Of a stretch of 64,000 nucleotides of DNA, positions 8,762-17,135 are shown in pieces. Below the pieces are notes generated by a model that worked only from the letters and a program-made list of their open reading frames with translations, ran no database searches and had not been told where the DNA came from. The DNA is from Bacillota bacterium (GTDB taxonomy: Bacteria > Bacillota > Clostridia > Lachnospirales > Lachnospiraceae): positions 1 to 64,000 of the forward strand of contig JAEZGK010000002.1 in the NCBI GenBank assembly GCA_023437365.1. The letters run 5' to 3'. The position numbers and the translations under genes are program-made. The first letter of the stretch is position 1; every line of letters starts with the position of its first letter.

Positions 8762-9409
8762 TTAAAATTGTATTTGATCTATGATAGTATCTATTTTGCT
8801 CTTCGCTCTTTCTATTGCTTCAGCTTTTTCTGTATCGGTAGTCCCTGTACCATCTATCAAAAGTTCTTCACATTTATCTATTCCAATAAACTTCATAATA
8901 TCTTCCACATAATTCAATCCTTTATCCAGTATAGGCTTCATGATCCATGGAATATTAGCACCGGAGGATTGAACATAAATAAATGTACGTGGTCTATCAT
9001 TTAATAGCCCTTCCGGTTTATTATTATTAAAGGTTATTGTCTTTTCCGCCTGAATAATGCAATCTATATAATCTTTAAGTATAGCCGGAAAGGATAAACT
9101 CCACATAGGAGAAGTTACAATATATACCGAGGCGGATACAAACTGATTACACAGCTTTGACATTTGTTGCACATCATTTTGTTCTTGTGCTGTCAATTTT
9201 GTTAGAGCATCCCCACTTACCAAAGTACTTCGACTACTAAAATAACTATATTTTGGACGTGGAATATGCTCATTATATAAATCCAACTCTTCCAGGCTTA
9301 AATCCTGATATTTATCCATAATACTATTAACTAATGCTCTGCCTACTGTTTTACTTGATGATATTTCTTCGGGTTTTGAATTTGCCACAATATAAAGTAA
9401 TTTATTCAT
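8762..9409 (-). CDS. FMN-dependent NADH-azoreductase / NAD(P)H oxidoreductase
   Basis: A 215-residue flavodoxin-like protein. KLLYIVANSKPEEISSSKTVGRALVNSI is the FMN phosphate-binding N-terminus, and YIVTSPMWSLSFPAILKDYIDCIIQAEKTITF matches the AzoR active-site loop (P-M-W-x-x-x-x-P). These cytoplasmic enzymes reduce azo compounds and quinones with NAD(P)H. It is a single gene with its own terminator; no linked regulator is evident. Confidence 0.9.
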   Translation of the reverse strand: MNKLLYIVANSKPEEISSSKTVGRALVNSIMDKYQDLSLEELDLYNEHIPRPKYSYFSSRSTLVSGDALTKLTAQEQNDVQQMSKLCNQFVSASVYIVTSPMWSLSFPAILKDYIDCIIQAEKTITFNNNKPEGLLNDRPRTFIYVQSSGANIPWIMKPILDKGLNYVEDIMKFIGIDKCEELLIDGTGTTDTEKAEAIERAKSKIDTIIDQIQF

Positions 9410-9559
9410 TCTTATTTCCTCCTTCTGAGTTATAGATTATTATCTGTACTAGAAGTAGGAAATATTCAACTTATTTTAAATGCCATTGCTCCGTTATAAA
9501 TTTTATTATGCATCATCCTCTACAGCAATCTTTTGTACATCTCGCTTTATATTTACTTA

Positions 9560-10195
9560 TCACTTCATTCTATTCTCGCCATCTAGTAGTAATAATGCTG
9601 CAAGTTGGGGTTCTTTATCTACCAGACCAATTGCATAAACCGTATAGTATTTATCTGCGGACAGATTAATATTAGGTACCGTAAGAACAACATTGGGAGT
9701 CCCTGCAACTCTTACCTGAAGTGTATAATTCATTGGGGCAACATCAATATAGGGTGTAATGTGTTTGAAGGAAACGTTACTAAAAATAACTGTTCCATTT
9801 GGCAATGTAATGTCTACTGCCGGAGCATTTGGAGAGAGGTGTAAAAAACGTATCATAGCCTTTCCCCGCATTCCATTTTCATTAGCATCAGCAATAGCCA
9901 GTAATCCTATATCACTAAGAGTTCCAACTGCAGCTACTGTTAATATAGCATTTCTATTCACGGTTAGCATATTAGATACAACAGCAGAATCCTTAGTTCC
10001 GGCCACATATAAAGATATTTTATATATTCCTTCAGGTATAGATAAATAATCTGTATAGTCTCCATACGCAAGATTATTTAATATAAGTTTATCGTTAGCA
10101 TATACATCAACATTAGGTGCATCTGGTACAGTGTGTATGATACGTACGTAACCCATTGACATTTCTCTTTGGGTATAGATGGAATCATGATACAT
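9560..10195 (-). CDS. DUF4397 domain protein
   Basis: A 211-residue protein made of two beta-sandwich repeats of the DUF4397 type: GYVRIIHTVPDAPNVDVYANDKLI near residue 15 and MIRFLHLSPNAPAVDITLPNGTVIF near residue 115. Each contains the hallmark R-x-x-H-x-x-P-x-A-P-x-V-D. No signal peptide or membrane helix is visible, which is unusual because many DUF4397 proteins are secreted. In Clostridia such proteins often occur near spore-coat genes. Its role is unknown. Confidence 0.8.
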   Translation of the reverse strand: MYHDSIYTQREMSMGYVRIIHTVPDAPNVDVYANDKLILNNLAYGDYTDYLSIPEGIYKISLYVAGTKDSAVVSNMLTVNRNAILTVAAVGTLSDIGLLAIADANENGMRGKAMIRFLHLSPNAPAVDITLPNGTVIFSNVSFKHITPYIDVAPMNYTLQVRVAGTPNVVLTVPNINLSADKYYTVYAIGLVDKEPQLAALLLLDGENRMK

Positions 10196-10565
10196 GTCTT
10201 GTTTCTCCGCGATTAAGGTACGGTATAATATATGCTGACATAATAATTATGTGACGTTTCATCTTCAGAGCTGTTTAACGGCAACAAACGTGTAAAATCT
10301 TTAAAAGGTCTAGTTCATCAGGTTATATCGTTGTTATATAATAAAATACAGTAACGGGTGTGGTAATTCCACCGCTGATTTGAACAACTCCGTATCATGA
10401 TTATCCGAGTCTAACATATATTGGTTTGTTTACTGTTATCTTACACTCCAAAACTGTTTACCAACAGACAAACCGAAGCTTATAACTTTTATATTACTCT
10501 TCGAACATATCAACGTTTTTAGTGCTATCGGGGTTGAAGAAAACATATCCTGAATAAGTATGCAG
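10196..10565. other. Intergenic stretch, no gene recognised
   Basis: About 370 bp of AT-rich DNA between the DUF4397 gene and the methyltransferase stop. A short palindrome TTATATCGTTGTTATATAA lies near 10323. No coding or RNA signature was recognised on either strand. Confidence 0.4.
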
Positions 10566-11213
10566 TTACTTTTGTAAACGGAAAACCGGGTACAAACGCT
10601 TAAGCTTTACAAACTTTCCATACTTTACAATCTCTTTTGGGCTCCAGAACGGTACAGCAGTCCAAATAACACAAACTCCACCCTTTTTTAAGATCCGAAT
10701 CATTTCCTTAGATAAATTACTTAATGGTATAAACGGAGCGGGAACAACTCCATATAAGATAATCATATCAAATTTATTATCCTCAAAGCTTGTATTTGTA
10801 GCATCCTCAATTTGAGGAATTACATTTGTCATTCCCAAACGCCCGATTTTCTCTTTTATTTCATCAATTGCAATCGGATGAATATCTGTTGCATATACTT
10901 CCCCCTCATCGCCAACCTGTTTTGAGATTTCTTCCGTAAAAAAGCCTGATCCACAACCGATTTCAAGAACTGTTTGGCCTTTCTTGATATTTGCTTTTGA
11001 AACAAGTTTTATTGGATCATTCAATCTTTTTCTTGCGGGGCTATCTAACCACTTTAATAATTTTTGATACCATTTTGCGAAATGCTCGGATAATAATACA
11101 TTTTTTTTGTCATGATAAACTCCTTTTCTATTAATGATCATGTGTTCATTTTTAAATATAGTAAAATGATAATCAACTTGATTATCATTCTGTACGAGGT
11201 ACTCACTATCCAA
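10566..11213 (-). CDS. Class I SAM-dependent methyltransferase
   Basis: A Rossmann methyltransferase. GQTVLEIGCGSGFFTEEIS is the SAM-binding motif I, YATDIHP the acidic loop and FDMIILYGVVP motif IV. The open frame runs to a TTG at 11213 that has no ribosome site. A strong AAAGGAG lies 6 bp before an ATG at 11113 in another frame, separated from the methyltransferase frame by a run of eight A residues (11101-11108). One extra A would give MTKKNVLLSEHFAKWYQKLL. The N-terminus is therefore uncertain. It lies downstream of the TetR gene. Confidence 0.8.
   Translation of the reverse strand: MDSEYLVQNDNQVDYHFTIFKNEHMIINRKGVYHDKKNVLLSEHFAKWYQKLLKWLDSPARKRLNDPIKLVSKANIKKGQTVLEIGCGSGFFTEEISKQVGDEGEVYATDIHPIAIDEIKEKIGRLGMTNVIPQIEDATNTSFEDNKFDMIILYGVVPAPFIPLSNLSKEMIRILKKGGVCVIWTAVPFWSPKEIVKYGKFVKLKRLYPVFRLQK
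11165..11189. promoter_or_regulatory. 25-bp palindromic operator upstream of the methyltransferase
   Basis: AATGATAATCAA and TTGATTATCATT form a perfect inverted repeat around one base. It overlaps the probable promoter (TTGATT...ACTATA on the minus strand). The likely ligand is the TetR protein encoded immediately upstream. The half-sites TGATAAT/ATTATCA also recall a Fur box, but with too wide a spacing. Confidence 0.6.
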
Positions 11214-11288
11214 CTCTTTACAGTTAGTTATTTCGATTTCTCAATTCTTTTGATGAGATATAATATGAACCAGAAAAAGCTAAACCTG

Positions 11289-11858
11289 TTAGTTATTTAA
11301 AAAACCTTTAATTCCATCTGCATGATAATTCATCATACATTCTAAATTATGTTTCAGTTGTTCTTTATCCTTATATTCAGTTGCAATAACTATAATTCCT
11401 TCAATCAAGCCCTTTGCAAAAACATGCGCTAATAATTCTTTATTATGAATTTTACTATTCATCTGAGTTTGAATATGTCTCTTTAATTCTTCGATTAGTT
11501 TAATCTTAAAGCTTTCATATTTTGTACCTTTGCTTTTTTCTAAAACAAGTAGAAGCTTGCAGCGGTTTGACTTGATCAATTCAAACGCTATTTGACTTAA
11601 TTGTGCGCCCATATCATCAAATTCTTTCTTATGGTTGAGAAACAGATCAAGGCTTTGGGTAAAATATTGAATAAAAGGATCAGTTATTGCAGAGTATAAT
11701 GCTTCCTTATTCTCATAATATAAATACAAGTGACTAACACTGATACCCACTTGCTTTGCTATCATTCTTGTTGTAGTGCCAATAAACCCATACTCAAAAA
11801 ACAATTGTTCTGCTGTCTCTAAAATCTGCTTTCTTATCTCATCTTTTAACACCTGCAC
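11289..11858 (-). CDS. TetR/AcrR-family transcriptional regulator
   Basis: A 189-residue one-component regulator. The N-terminal HTH reads IRKQILETAEQLFFEYGFIGTTTRMIAKQVGISVSHLYLYYENKEALYSAI, a standard TetR DNA-binding domain. The C-terminal helical ligand domain is variable. It starts with GTG at 11858 behind a G-rich ribosome site. A palindrome at 11165-11189 lies between it and the methyltransferase that follows, which is the likely target. The ligand is unknown. Confidence 0.88.
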   Translation of the reverse strand: MQVLKDEIRKQILETAEQLFFEYGFIGTTTRMIAKQVGISVSHLYLYYENKEALYSAITDPFIQYFTQSLDLFLNHKKEFDDMGAQLSQIAFELIKSNRCKLLLVLEKSKGTKYESFKIKLIEELKRHIQTQMNSKIHNKELLAHVFAKGLIEGIIVIATEYKDKEQLKHNLECMMNYHADGIKGFLNN

Positions 11859-11920
11859 AATAATGAACCCCCGTTCTTTATTACACTATCATAGAATTAT
11901 TTCTATGTCAATATATATTT

Positions 11921-11983
11921 CCTTCAACCTATACAGGATTTCTTTCAACCTATTCAGGATTTCTTTCAACCTATTCAGGATTG
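11921..11983. repeat. Three tandem 21-bp repeats
   Basis: Three head-to-tail copies of CTTTCAACCTATTCAGGATT plus one base, at 11921-11941 (two mismatches), 11942-11962 and 11963-11983. The last copy contains the stop codon and the last codons of the gene at 11971-12414. Confidence 0.9.
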
Positions 11984-12414
11984 TTTTTATCTTTGTCCTG
12001 TTCAGAAGGCAAGTAACACATTACTCTATACCACTTGCAAATGCGATTCCATAGCAAGACAGATTCGTCATCGCGCTTCTCATTCACTTTGTCTTCGAGG
12101 AGCCTCCACTTTTCTGACAGTTCAGCAGGCATTTCTGTGGTATCAGCTTCCTCGATACATGTGCAAAGAAGAGAAAGCGCAGTAGTAAGTAGTTCGAAAT
12201 CTTCCTGTTCAAGAACTATTTCTATAGCCGCAGGTATTAAAGCAAAACTGCTATACTTAAAATTCTGCAAATCATCAAAAATACCAAATGTGCCGCCTTC
12301 AACAGACATTTGATGATACTTCCAAGCTACTGTCCTCAAATTGAATATTTCCTTTAGCAGTTCAGGCTTACAATTCAATCGGATTTCATCGACCAAATCT
12401 TTACCAACATTCAT
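11971..12414 (-). CDS. Hypothetical cytoplasmic protein
   Basis: About 147 residues, not recognised. The sequence is helical and acidic (for example IEIVLEQEDFELLTTALSLLCTCIEEADTTEMPAELSEKWRLLEDKV). It has no signal peptide or membrane segment. Its size and composition recall immunity or SMI1-unrelated helical proteins found near toxins, but no toxin gene is adjacent. ATG at 12414 follows AAGG; an in-frame GTG at 12426 is less well placed. The 3' end merges into the 21-bp tandem repeats. Confidence 0.6.
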   Translation of the reverse strand: MNVGKDLVDEIRLNCKPELLKEIFNLRTVAWKYHQMSVEGGTFGIFDDLQNFKYSSFALIPAAIEIVLEQEDFELLTTALSLLCTCIEEADTTEMPAELSEKWRLLEDKVNEKRDDESVLLWNRICKWYRVMCYLPSEQDKDKNNPE

Positions 12415-12559
12415 AATATCCTTCACAAATATTCTCCCAACAATTTAGTTTAATAAAGACATTTTTCACTACCTATCTTTATGGCATTTATTGCATCGAA
12501 ATTCTTGCCCAATTTACTCAGAATAAGACCTTCCTCTTATAAGCAAGCTCATATATTTC

Positions 12560-13738
12560 TTAGTGATGGAACAGACGCATTCCTGTCATGCACATCACCA
12601 TTCCATGCTGATTGCAGCATTCTATTACCAGATCATCACGAATCGATCCTCCCGGCTGTGCAATGTATTTTACCCCACTCTTGAATGCACGCTCAATGTT
12701 ATCAGAAAACGGGAAGAATGCATCCGAGCCAACAGTTACGTCAGTATTGCTTGAAAGCCACGCTGCCTTTTCTTCCTTTGTAAACACCTGGGGCTTCACC
12801 TTGAAAATCTTCTCCCAAACACCATCTGCAAGAACATCCATATAATCCTCGCCAATATAAAGGTCTATCGCATTGTCACGATCTGCACGACGAAGGGTGT
12901 CAGCAAATATAAGATTTAGAACCTGCGGTGCCTGACGAAGATACCAGTTATCTGCTTTACTGCCAGCCAGTCTGGTACAGTGGATACGTGATTGCTGTCC
13001 GGCACCAATACCGATTGCCTGACCATTTTTTACGTAACATACTGAATTAGATTGTGTATACTTTAAAGTAATCATGGCAAGCTTCATATCAATCACTGCC
13101 TGCTCCGGAAGTTCTTTATTTTCAGTAACAATATTTGAGAACAGCTCGTTGTTGATTTCGAAATCATTGCGTCCCTGTTCAAATGAAATGCCGTAAATTT
13201 GCTTTGTTTCCAGCGCCTGAGGAACATAACTTTCATCTATCTGAATGATATTGTAGGTGCCCTTTTTCTTTTCCTTCAGAATTGCTAATGCTTCTGCTTC
13301 ATATCCGGGTGCAATAATTCCATCTGAAAATTCGCGACTGATAATGCGTGCCGTATCGAGATCACAAACATCAGACAAGGCAATAAAATCACCATAGGAC
13401 GACATACGGTCTGCACCTCTTGCTCGTGCATAGGCACATGCAAGCGAAGAAAGCTCACCCAAATCCTCCACCGAATATATTTTTGCAAGAGTTTCTGTCA
13501 AGGGATGACCGACTGCTGCACCGGCGGGTGAAACATGCTTAAATGATGTTGCTGCAGGCAGTCCGGTTGCTTTCTTTAATTCCTTCACTAACTGCCAACC
13601 ATTGAATGCATCCAGAAAATTGATATAACCGGGCTTACCATTTAATACCTCTAAAGGAAGGTTACTTCCGTCCTGCATATAGATACGAGAAGGCTTCTGA
13701 TTTGGGTTGCATCCGTATTTTAACTGAATTTCTTTCAT
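12560..13738 (-). CDS. Stand-alone AICAR transformylase (PurH-type formyltransferase)
   Basis: A 392-residue phosphoribosylaminoimidazolecarboxamide formyltransferase, the penultimate step of purine synthesis (AICAR plus 10-formyl-THF to FAICAR). MKEIQLKYGCNPNQKPSRIY, SFKHVSPAGAAVG (the K-H pair is catalytic in the family), GADRMSSYGDFIALSD and SDAFFPFSDNIERAFKSG are typical. The IMP cyclohydrolase domain of bifunctional PurH is absent. The ATG at 13738 is 9 bp from GGAGG; the ATG at 13747 touches that site. A ZTP riboswitch and terminator lie upstream. Confidence 0.93.
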   Translation of the reverse strand: MKEIQLKYGCNPNQKPSRIYMQDGSNLPLEVLNGKPGYINFLDAFNGWQLVKELKKATGLPAATSFKHVSPAGAAVGHPLTETLAKIYSVEDLGELSSLACAYARARGADRMSSYGDFIALSDVCDLDTARIISREFSDGIIAPGYEAEALAILKEKKKGTYNIIQIDESYVPQALETKQIYGISFEQGRNDFEINNELFSNIVTENKELPEQAVIDMKLAMITLKYTQSNSVCYVKNGQAIGIGAGQQSRIHCTRLAGSKADNWYLRQAPQVLNLIFADTLRRADRDNAIDLYIGEDYMDVLADGVWEKIFKVKPQVFTKEEKAAWLSSNTDVTVGSDAFFPFSDNIERAFKSGVKYIAQPGGSIRDDLVIECCNQHGMVMCMTGMRLFHH

Positions 13739-13775
13739 TGATTTCATCCTCCATTTTGATTATCTCATAACATAT

Positions 13776-13829
13776 AAAAAATCCGGGCAAGGAAACACTA
13801 CATAAAATGTACTGTTACACATGCCCAGA
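13776..13829 (-). terminator. Terminator overlapping the ZTP aptamer
   Basis: TCTGGGCA (13829-13822) pairs with TGCCCGGA (13789-13782) and is followed by TTTTTT. The 5' arm is the conserved 3' end of the ZTP aptamer, so ligand-bound aptamer and terminator are mutually exclusive. Confidence 0.85.
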
Positions 13830-13905
13830 CGGTCGACCATCAATATTCGTTACACTTCCCATGGGTACTCCCACTCAGTTTCCTGCTTCCGTCAGTAATG
13901 TAACG
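13822..13905 (-). ncRNA. ZTP (pfl) riboswitch
   Basis: On the minus strand CGTTACA (13905-13899) and TGTAACG (13854-13848) form a 7-bp outer stem. Inside it are ACTGACGG, a small CAG-GAAA-CTG hairpin (13885-13876) and a GGGAG segment. The 3' part holds the GGTCGACC element and the signature CCGTCTGGGCA. GACGG can pair with CCGTC as the family pseudoknot. ZTP riboswitches sense ZMP/ZTP, the AICAR substrate of the enzyme encoded immediately downstream. Ligand binding should block the terminator and turn the gene on. Confidence 0.88.
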
Positions 13906-14021
13906 TTCTGATGATATCATATATAATTTATTGTAAAAATGCAAGAAATCATAAATATCTTAATATTATTTCTCTTAATAAGTTTTTAACAATATCTTAT
14001 ACCTCTTTTGACATACTTTAG

Positions 14022-14222
14022 GTAAAGCCTTACCTGGCACAGGTGGAAACAGAGCTCAATAAAACAAGGGCTTTAGAAGATGGTGGAACCAATGTAATTG
14101 CCGGTATACCCACAAACTACTGGAGAAGCCTCAATGCAATTGATAGTGTTGCTATCGTAAAGAAGTTAAAAGTTCCTTTACTGATACTACAGGGTGCCAA
14201 TGACTTCCAGGTTAGTACCTGA
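14022..14222 (+). pseudogene. Fragment of an alpha/beta hydrolase gene
   Basis: An uninterrupted 66-codon stretch with no start codon or ribosome site, bounded by stops. It reads KPYLAQVETELNKT, then IPTNYWRSLNAIDSVAIVKK and LKVPLLILQGANDFQV, the region before and including the strand that carries the catalytic Asp (QGANDFQV) in alpha/beta hydrolases. Both the nucleophile-bearing N-terminal part and the His-bearing C-terminal part are missing. Confidence 0.7.
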
Positions 14223-14288
14223 AATTCCGCTCCTTTTCTTTTGCGGTAATTTTCAGCATTTGGGAACCCTTTTGAAAAAAAATAAGGC

Positions 14289-15038
14289 TCAATTAATAAT
14301 CTCGCCCTTATTTTGGGCTAAATTATCACGCCATTTGAGTCGCTCCGTATCAGTCAGTTTTATCCACTCTGTTTCTTCACCAATAATTCTTAATGGTTCT
14401 TTTGAGCGATAAGAGCGTGTTAAGTTACCCGGGAATTTTTTATCTGTCACATTTGGATCGTTTTCAAATTTACCTGTTGGCTCTATGATATAGACACGTT
14501 CTCTTCCTTCTCCTTTTGCTAATGCCGCTGCAAGCCCTGCACCATTTGCATTAGCAGTAAAATAAATATGGTTCATCGTAAGCCCAGATTTGTAATTTGA
14601 ATTTCCACCCGCTGTCAGCAAATCACCAACCTTCAGATCAGCCTTTGTCCCATGATAAAATGGTCCTTCATCAGAAGGCGCACCCTTATATGAATTTGAT
14701 AATTCATAATTTCTTTTTGCATTATTAGAATCACTCAACTCCTCATAACACTTGGCAATGTCAAAGTATAGCGTTGAATATGCACTTTTGACATTATCAT
14801 CATTTATATTTAGAGCACACTGCAAAGATGTTTCCATCCATTTCAATTTGTCTGTAATACTCTTTTGTTGTCGAGTCAGATGATAAGCTGCAATAAATCT
14901 TTCATAATCGTCTGTTGCTTCCTGCCATGCTTTTTGAAAAATTGTGATTGCATCTTCAATGTTCCCACTACCTTCTAGGTTCATCCCGTTCATACAGAGT
15001 TTTATAACTGTATTATTTGGATCAAATCTTATATTCAT
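14289..15038 (-). CDS. TPR-like domain fused to rifampin ADP-ribosyltransferase (Arr)
   Basis: A 249-residue protein with two parts. Residues 1-120 are helical with a TPR-like pattern (GNIEDAITIFQKAWQEA, SAYSTLYFDIAKCYEELSDSNNAKRNYELS). Residues 127-240 match Arr closely: FYHGTKADLKVGDL, HIYFTAN, GRERVYIIEPTGKFENDPNVTD, then KKFPGNLTRSYRSKEPLRII. The residues matching the Arr triad are present (H129, Y159, D194). Arr transfers ADP-ribose from NAD to a rifamycin hydroxyl, giving resistance. Usual Arr proteins are about 140 residues with no such N-terminal domain. Confidence 0.88.
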   Translation of the reverse strand: MNIRFDPNNTVIKLCMNGMNLEGSGNIEDAITIFQKAWQEATDDYERFIAAYHLTRQQKSITDKLKWMETSLQCALNINDDNVKSAYSTLYFDIAKCYEELSDSNNAKRNYELSNSYKGAPSDEGPFYHGTKADLKVGDLLTAGGNSNYKSGLTMNHIYFTANANGAGLAAALAKGEGRERVYIIEPTGKFENDPNVTDKKFPGNLTRSYRSKEPLRIIGEETEWIKLTDTERLKWRDNLAQNKGEIIN

Positions 15039-15307
15039 ATAATCTTACCTCCAAAATAGTGAAGTTTCATTTCTTCAAATCTAGTTGTAAGTCGCATTTA
15101 ACCAGTAGTTGTCAATACCATGCATCATAAGTGCATGGTGTGGTATCAATTATAATACTATATAATTATTTACTAAAATCAATAAATTTGTTGTCTACCA
15201 GTTTATCTAGCCTTAGGTGTATTTCTATCACAAGTTTTCATTTATACTCATTTACCTATAACTAATTACAAGTTGTATTGCACACTCATTGGCAGATCAA
15301 TTAATAA
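15039..15307. promoter_or_regulatory. Upstream region of the arr-like gene with a hairpin
   Basis: A perfect inverted repeat ACCATGCA (15117-15124) / TGCATGGT (15132-15139) lies 80 bp upstream of the arr-like start and is flanked by ATACCA...TGGTAT. It could be an operator or a leader hairpin. Nothing else was recognised. Confidence 0.4.
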
Positions 15308-15709
15308 CTATATACTCATGATCTCTTCCGCTGTCATAACTCGTGCAAATGCAAATCTTAATATATCTAGTTCCGCTTTTTGCATCTCACAATCATAGGT
15401 TGATGTGATATCTGAGCCAAAAATCACATAATAACTTCTTTCATAAGCCTGCCGGGCAGTTGTACCGCAGCAGCAATTAGTCAGTGTACCGCAAATTATT
15501 ACTGTGTCTTTTCCCATCTGTCTTAGAATCGTATCCAGAGGTGTATCATAAAAAGCTCCATAGGATGGCTTATGTATCACTATCTCTTCAGTTTGTGGTG
15601 CTAGCTCATGCCAAACCTTTCCTTCAGAAAACCAACCATCCTCTGTACCCAACTCAGGAAACCTGTTTGGCATATAACGGCCACACGCTGAGCGAAGGGG
15701 TAAAACCAA
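15308..15709 (-). pseudogene. N-terminally truncated isochorismatase-family cysteine hydrolase
   Basis: About 133 residues matching the middle and C-terminal parts of isochorismatase-like hydrolases. ELAPQTEEIVIHKPSYGAFY contains the family Lys, and DTVIICGTLTNCCCGTTARQ carries the nucleophilic Cys in the T-N-x-C context. The N-terminal strand with the catalytic Asp (usually DMQxxF) is missing. The frame begins only 8 bp after the stop of the epoxide hydrolase, and its first possible start is a TTG without a ribosome site. A deletion probably joined the two genes. Confidence 0.75.
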
Positions 15710-15730
15710 TATAAAAGCTTTAAGAAAAGT

Positions 15731-16954
15731 CTATCTGCATCCATGAAAAGTTCGACGCAGATCTTCAACCCATTTGTCCGGTATTTCCCATGGTATAAAA
15801 TGCCCTCCCCGGTCATGTACAGTGATATTAATATGATTGTACCAGCAAGCACGATCACTGTTTAAAAAGCTTTGAACCCTATTTTCAGTCGTAACTCCTG
15901 GTGGATTTTCATAACTAACGAGGGTTATTCCGGTAGGAGCTTCGATTACTGGCCACCGGTCATGCGAAGGTTTCCAAGGATAGCGGTTTGCATTTGCATA
16001 GTATCTGATTGTACTCGAAATAGAATTACTCGCCCAGAAGATAGTAGCATGTGTTAGTATGTCATCTTTAGAAAATACATTCTCTATATTACCTTCATTA
16101 TCGCTCCATCTTGCCCACCGCTCAAGAATCCATGCCAGCATTCCTGCAGGTGAATCACTTAATCCGAAGGCAAGTGTACTTGGGTCTAGTACATGTGCTG
16201 CAAGATGGGATGCAAAACGACGATCATTTTCCAGAATTTGAGCTAACATTTCAGACGGAATATTGTCAGGAATAGGCCGTCCACCGGAAAGATCCCATGC
16301 CCGTTCGCCATTGAATAAGGTTAACTTTTGACCAGAACCAATGTGAATACCGTATAGTTCGTCGCTGTATTTATGACCTAGCTGACCTGTTACAAGGGCT
16401 CCTATGTCGCACCCTCCTGCTGCGTACTTATCATAACCAAGGATATCCGTCATAAGTTTATGCCATAAGTCCGCAACTTTCCAAAAGTTCATACTCGGGT
16501 TTGTCAGAGGAGTTGAAAAAGCGAAACCTGGAAGCGATGGGATTATTACATCAAATGCGTCATCAGGGTTTCCGCCAAACGCACCTGGATTTGCAAGAGG
16601 ATCAATAGTCTTTGACCAATGCCAGAATGTCCATGGCCAGCCATGAGTTAATATTAATGGTATTGGATTATGACCTATCCCAGATTTACGCATAAAATGC
16701 ACTGGAACACCATCGATATCTACTTTGTAGTACTCATATTCATTGATAGCCTTCTCGGATTTGCGCCACTCAAAATCATTTATCCAATAGTTCACTAATT
16801 TTTCTAGATAGTTTCGGCTGACGCCATAATGCCAATCATCATTATTTTCATCCATAGGCCACCTTGTTGCTTTCAGTCGGGCAGTAAGATCCTCGAGCAC
16901 TTCATCAGGTACATAGATAGGACTTGGTTTAAGGTTGAACATCCCTTTTTCCAT
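15731..16954 (-). CDS. Epoxide hydrolase (EHN N-terminal domain, alpha/beta hydrolase)
   Basis: A 407-residue enzyme. Residues about 10-115 are the EHN domain (VPDEVLEDLTARLKATRWP, WRKSEKAINEYEYYKVDIDG). The alpha/beta hydrolase core follows with ILTHGWPWTFWHW (oxyanion HGxP), AAGGCDIGALVTGQLG (nucleophile Asp in G-C-D-I-G) and HDRGGHFIPWE (catalytic His). These enzymes open epoxides to diols; some bacterial members act on juvenile-hormone-like or xenobiotic epoxides. It is divergent from the TetR gene at 17136, the probable regulator. Confidence 0.9.
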   Translation of the reverse strand: MEKGMFNLKPSPIYVPDEVLEDLTARLKATRWPMDENNDDWHYGVSRNYLEKLVNYWINDFEWRKSEKAINEYEYYKVDIDGVPVHFMRKSGIGHNPIPLILTHGWPWTFWHWSKTIDPLANPGAFGGNPDDAFDVIIPSLPGFAFSTPLTNPSMNFWKVADLWHKLMTDILGYDKYAAGGCDIGALVTGQLGHKYSDELYGIHIGSGQKLTLFNGERAWDLSGGRPIPDNIPSEMLAQILENDRRFASHLAAHVLDPSTLAFGLSDSPAGMLAWILERWARWSDNEGNIENVFSKDDILTHATIFWASNSISSTIRYYANANRYPWKPSHDRWPVIEAPTGITLVSYENPPGVTTENRVQSFLNSDRACWYNHINITVHDRGGHFIPWEIPDKWVEDLRRTFHGCR

Positions 16955-17135
16955 AAATATTCCTCCTTTTCATTAAAAGATTATGTTAGGTTTGCAAAAA
17001 TTCATACCGTGGTAATAATATTTTATTATCTATTATAGTTTTTATTATATTCAGTCATAATATATGTGTCAATAGTCATAATTTAATTGTATTTTGATCA
17101 AACTATGCTATAATAATTACATTGGAGGGATATAA

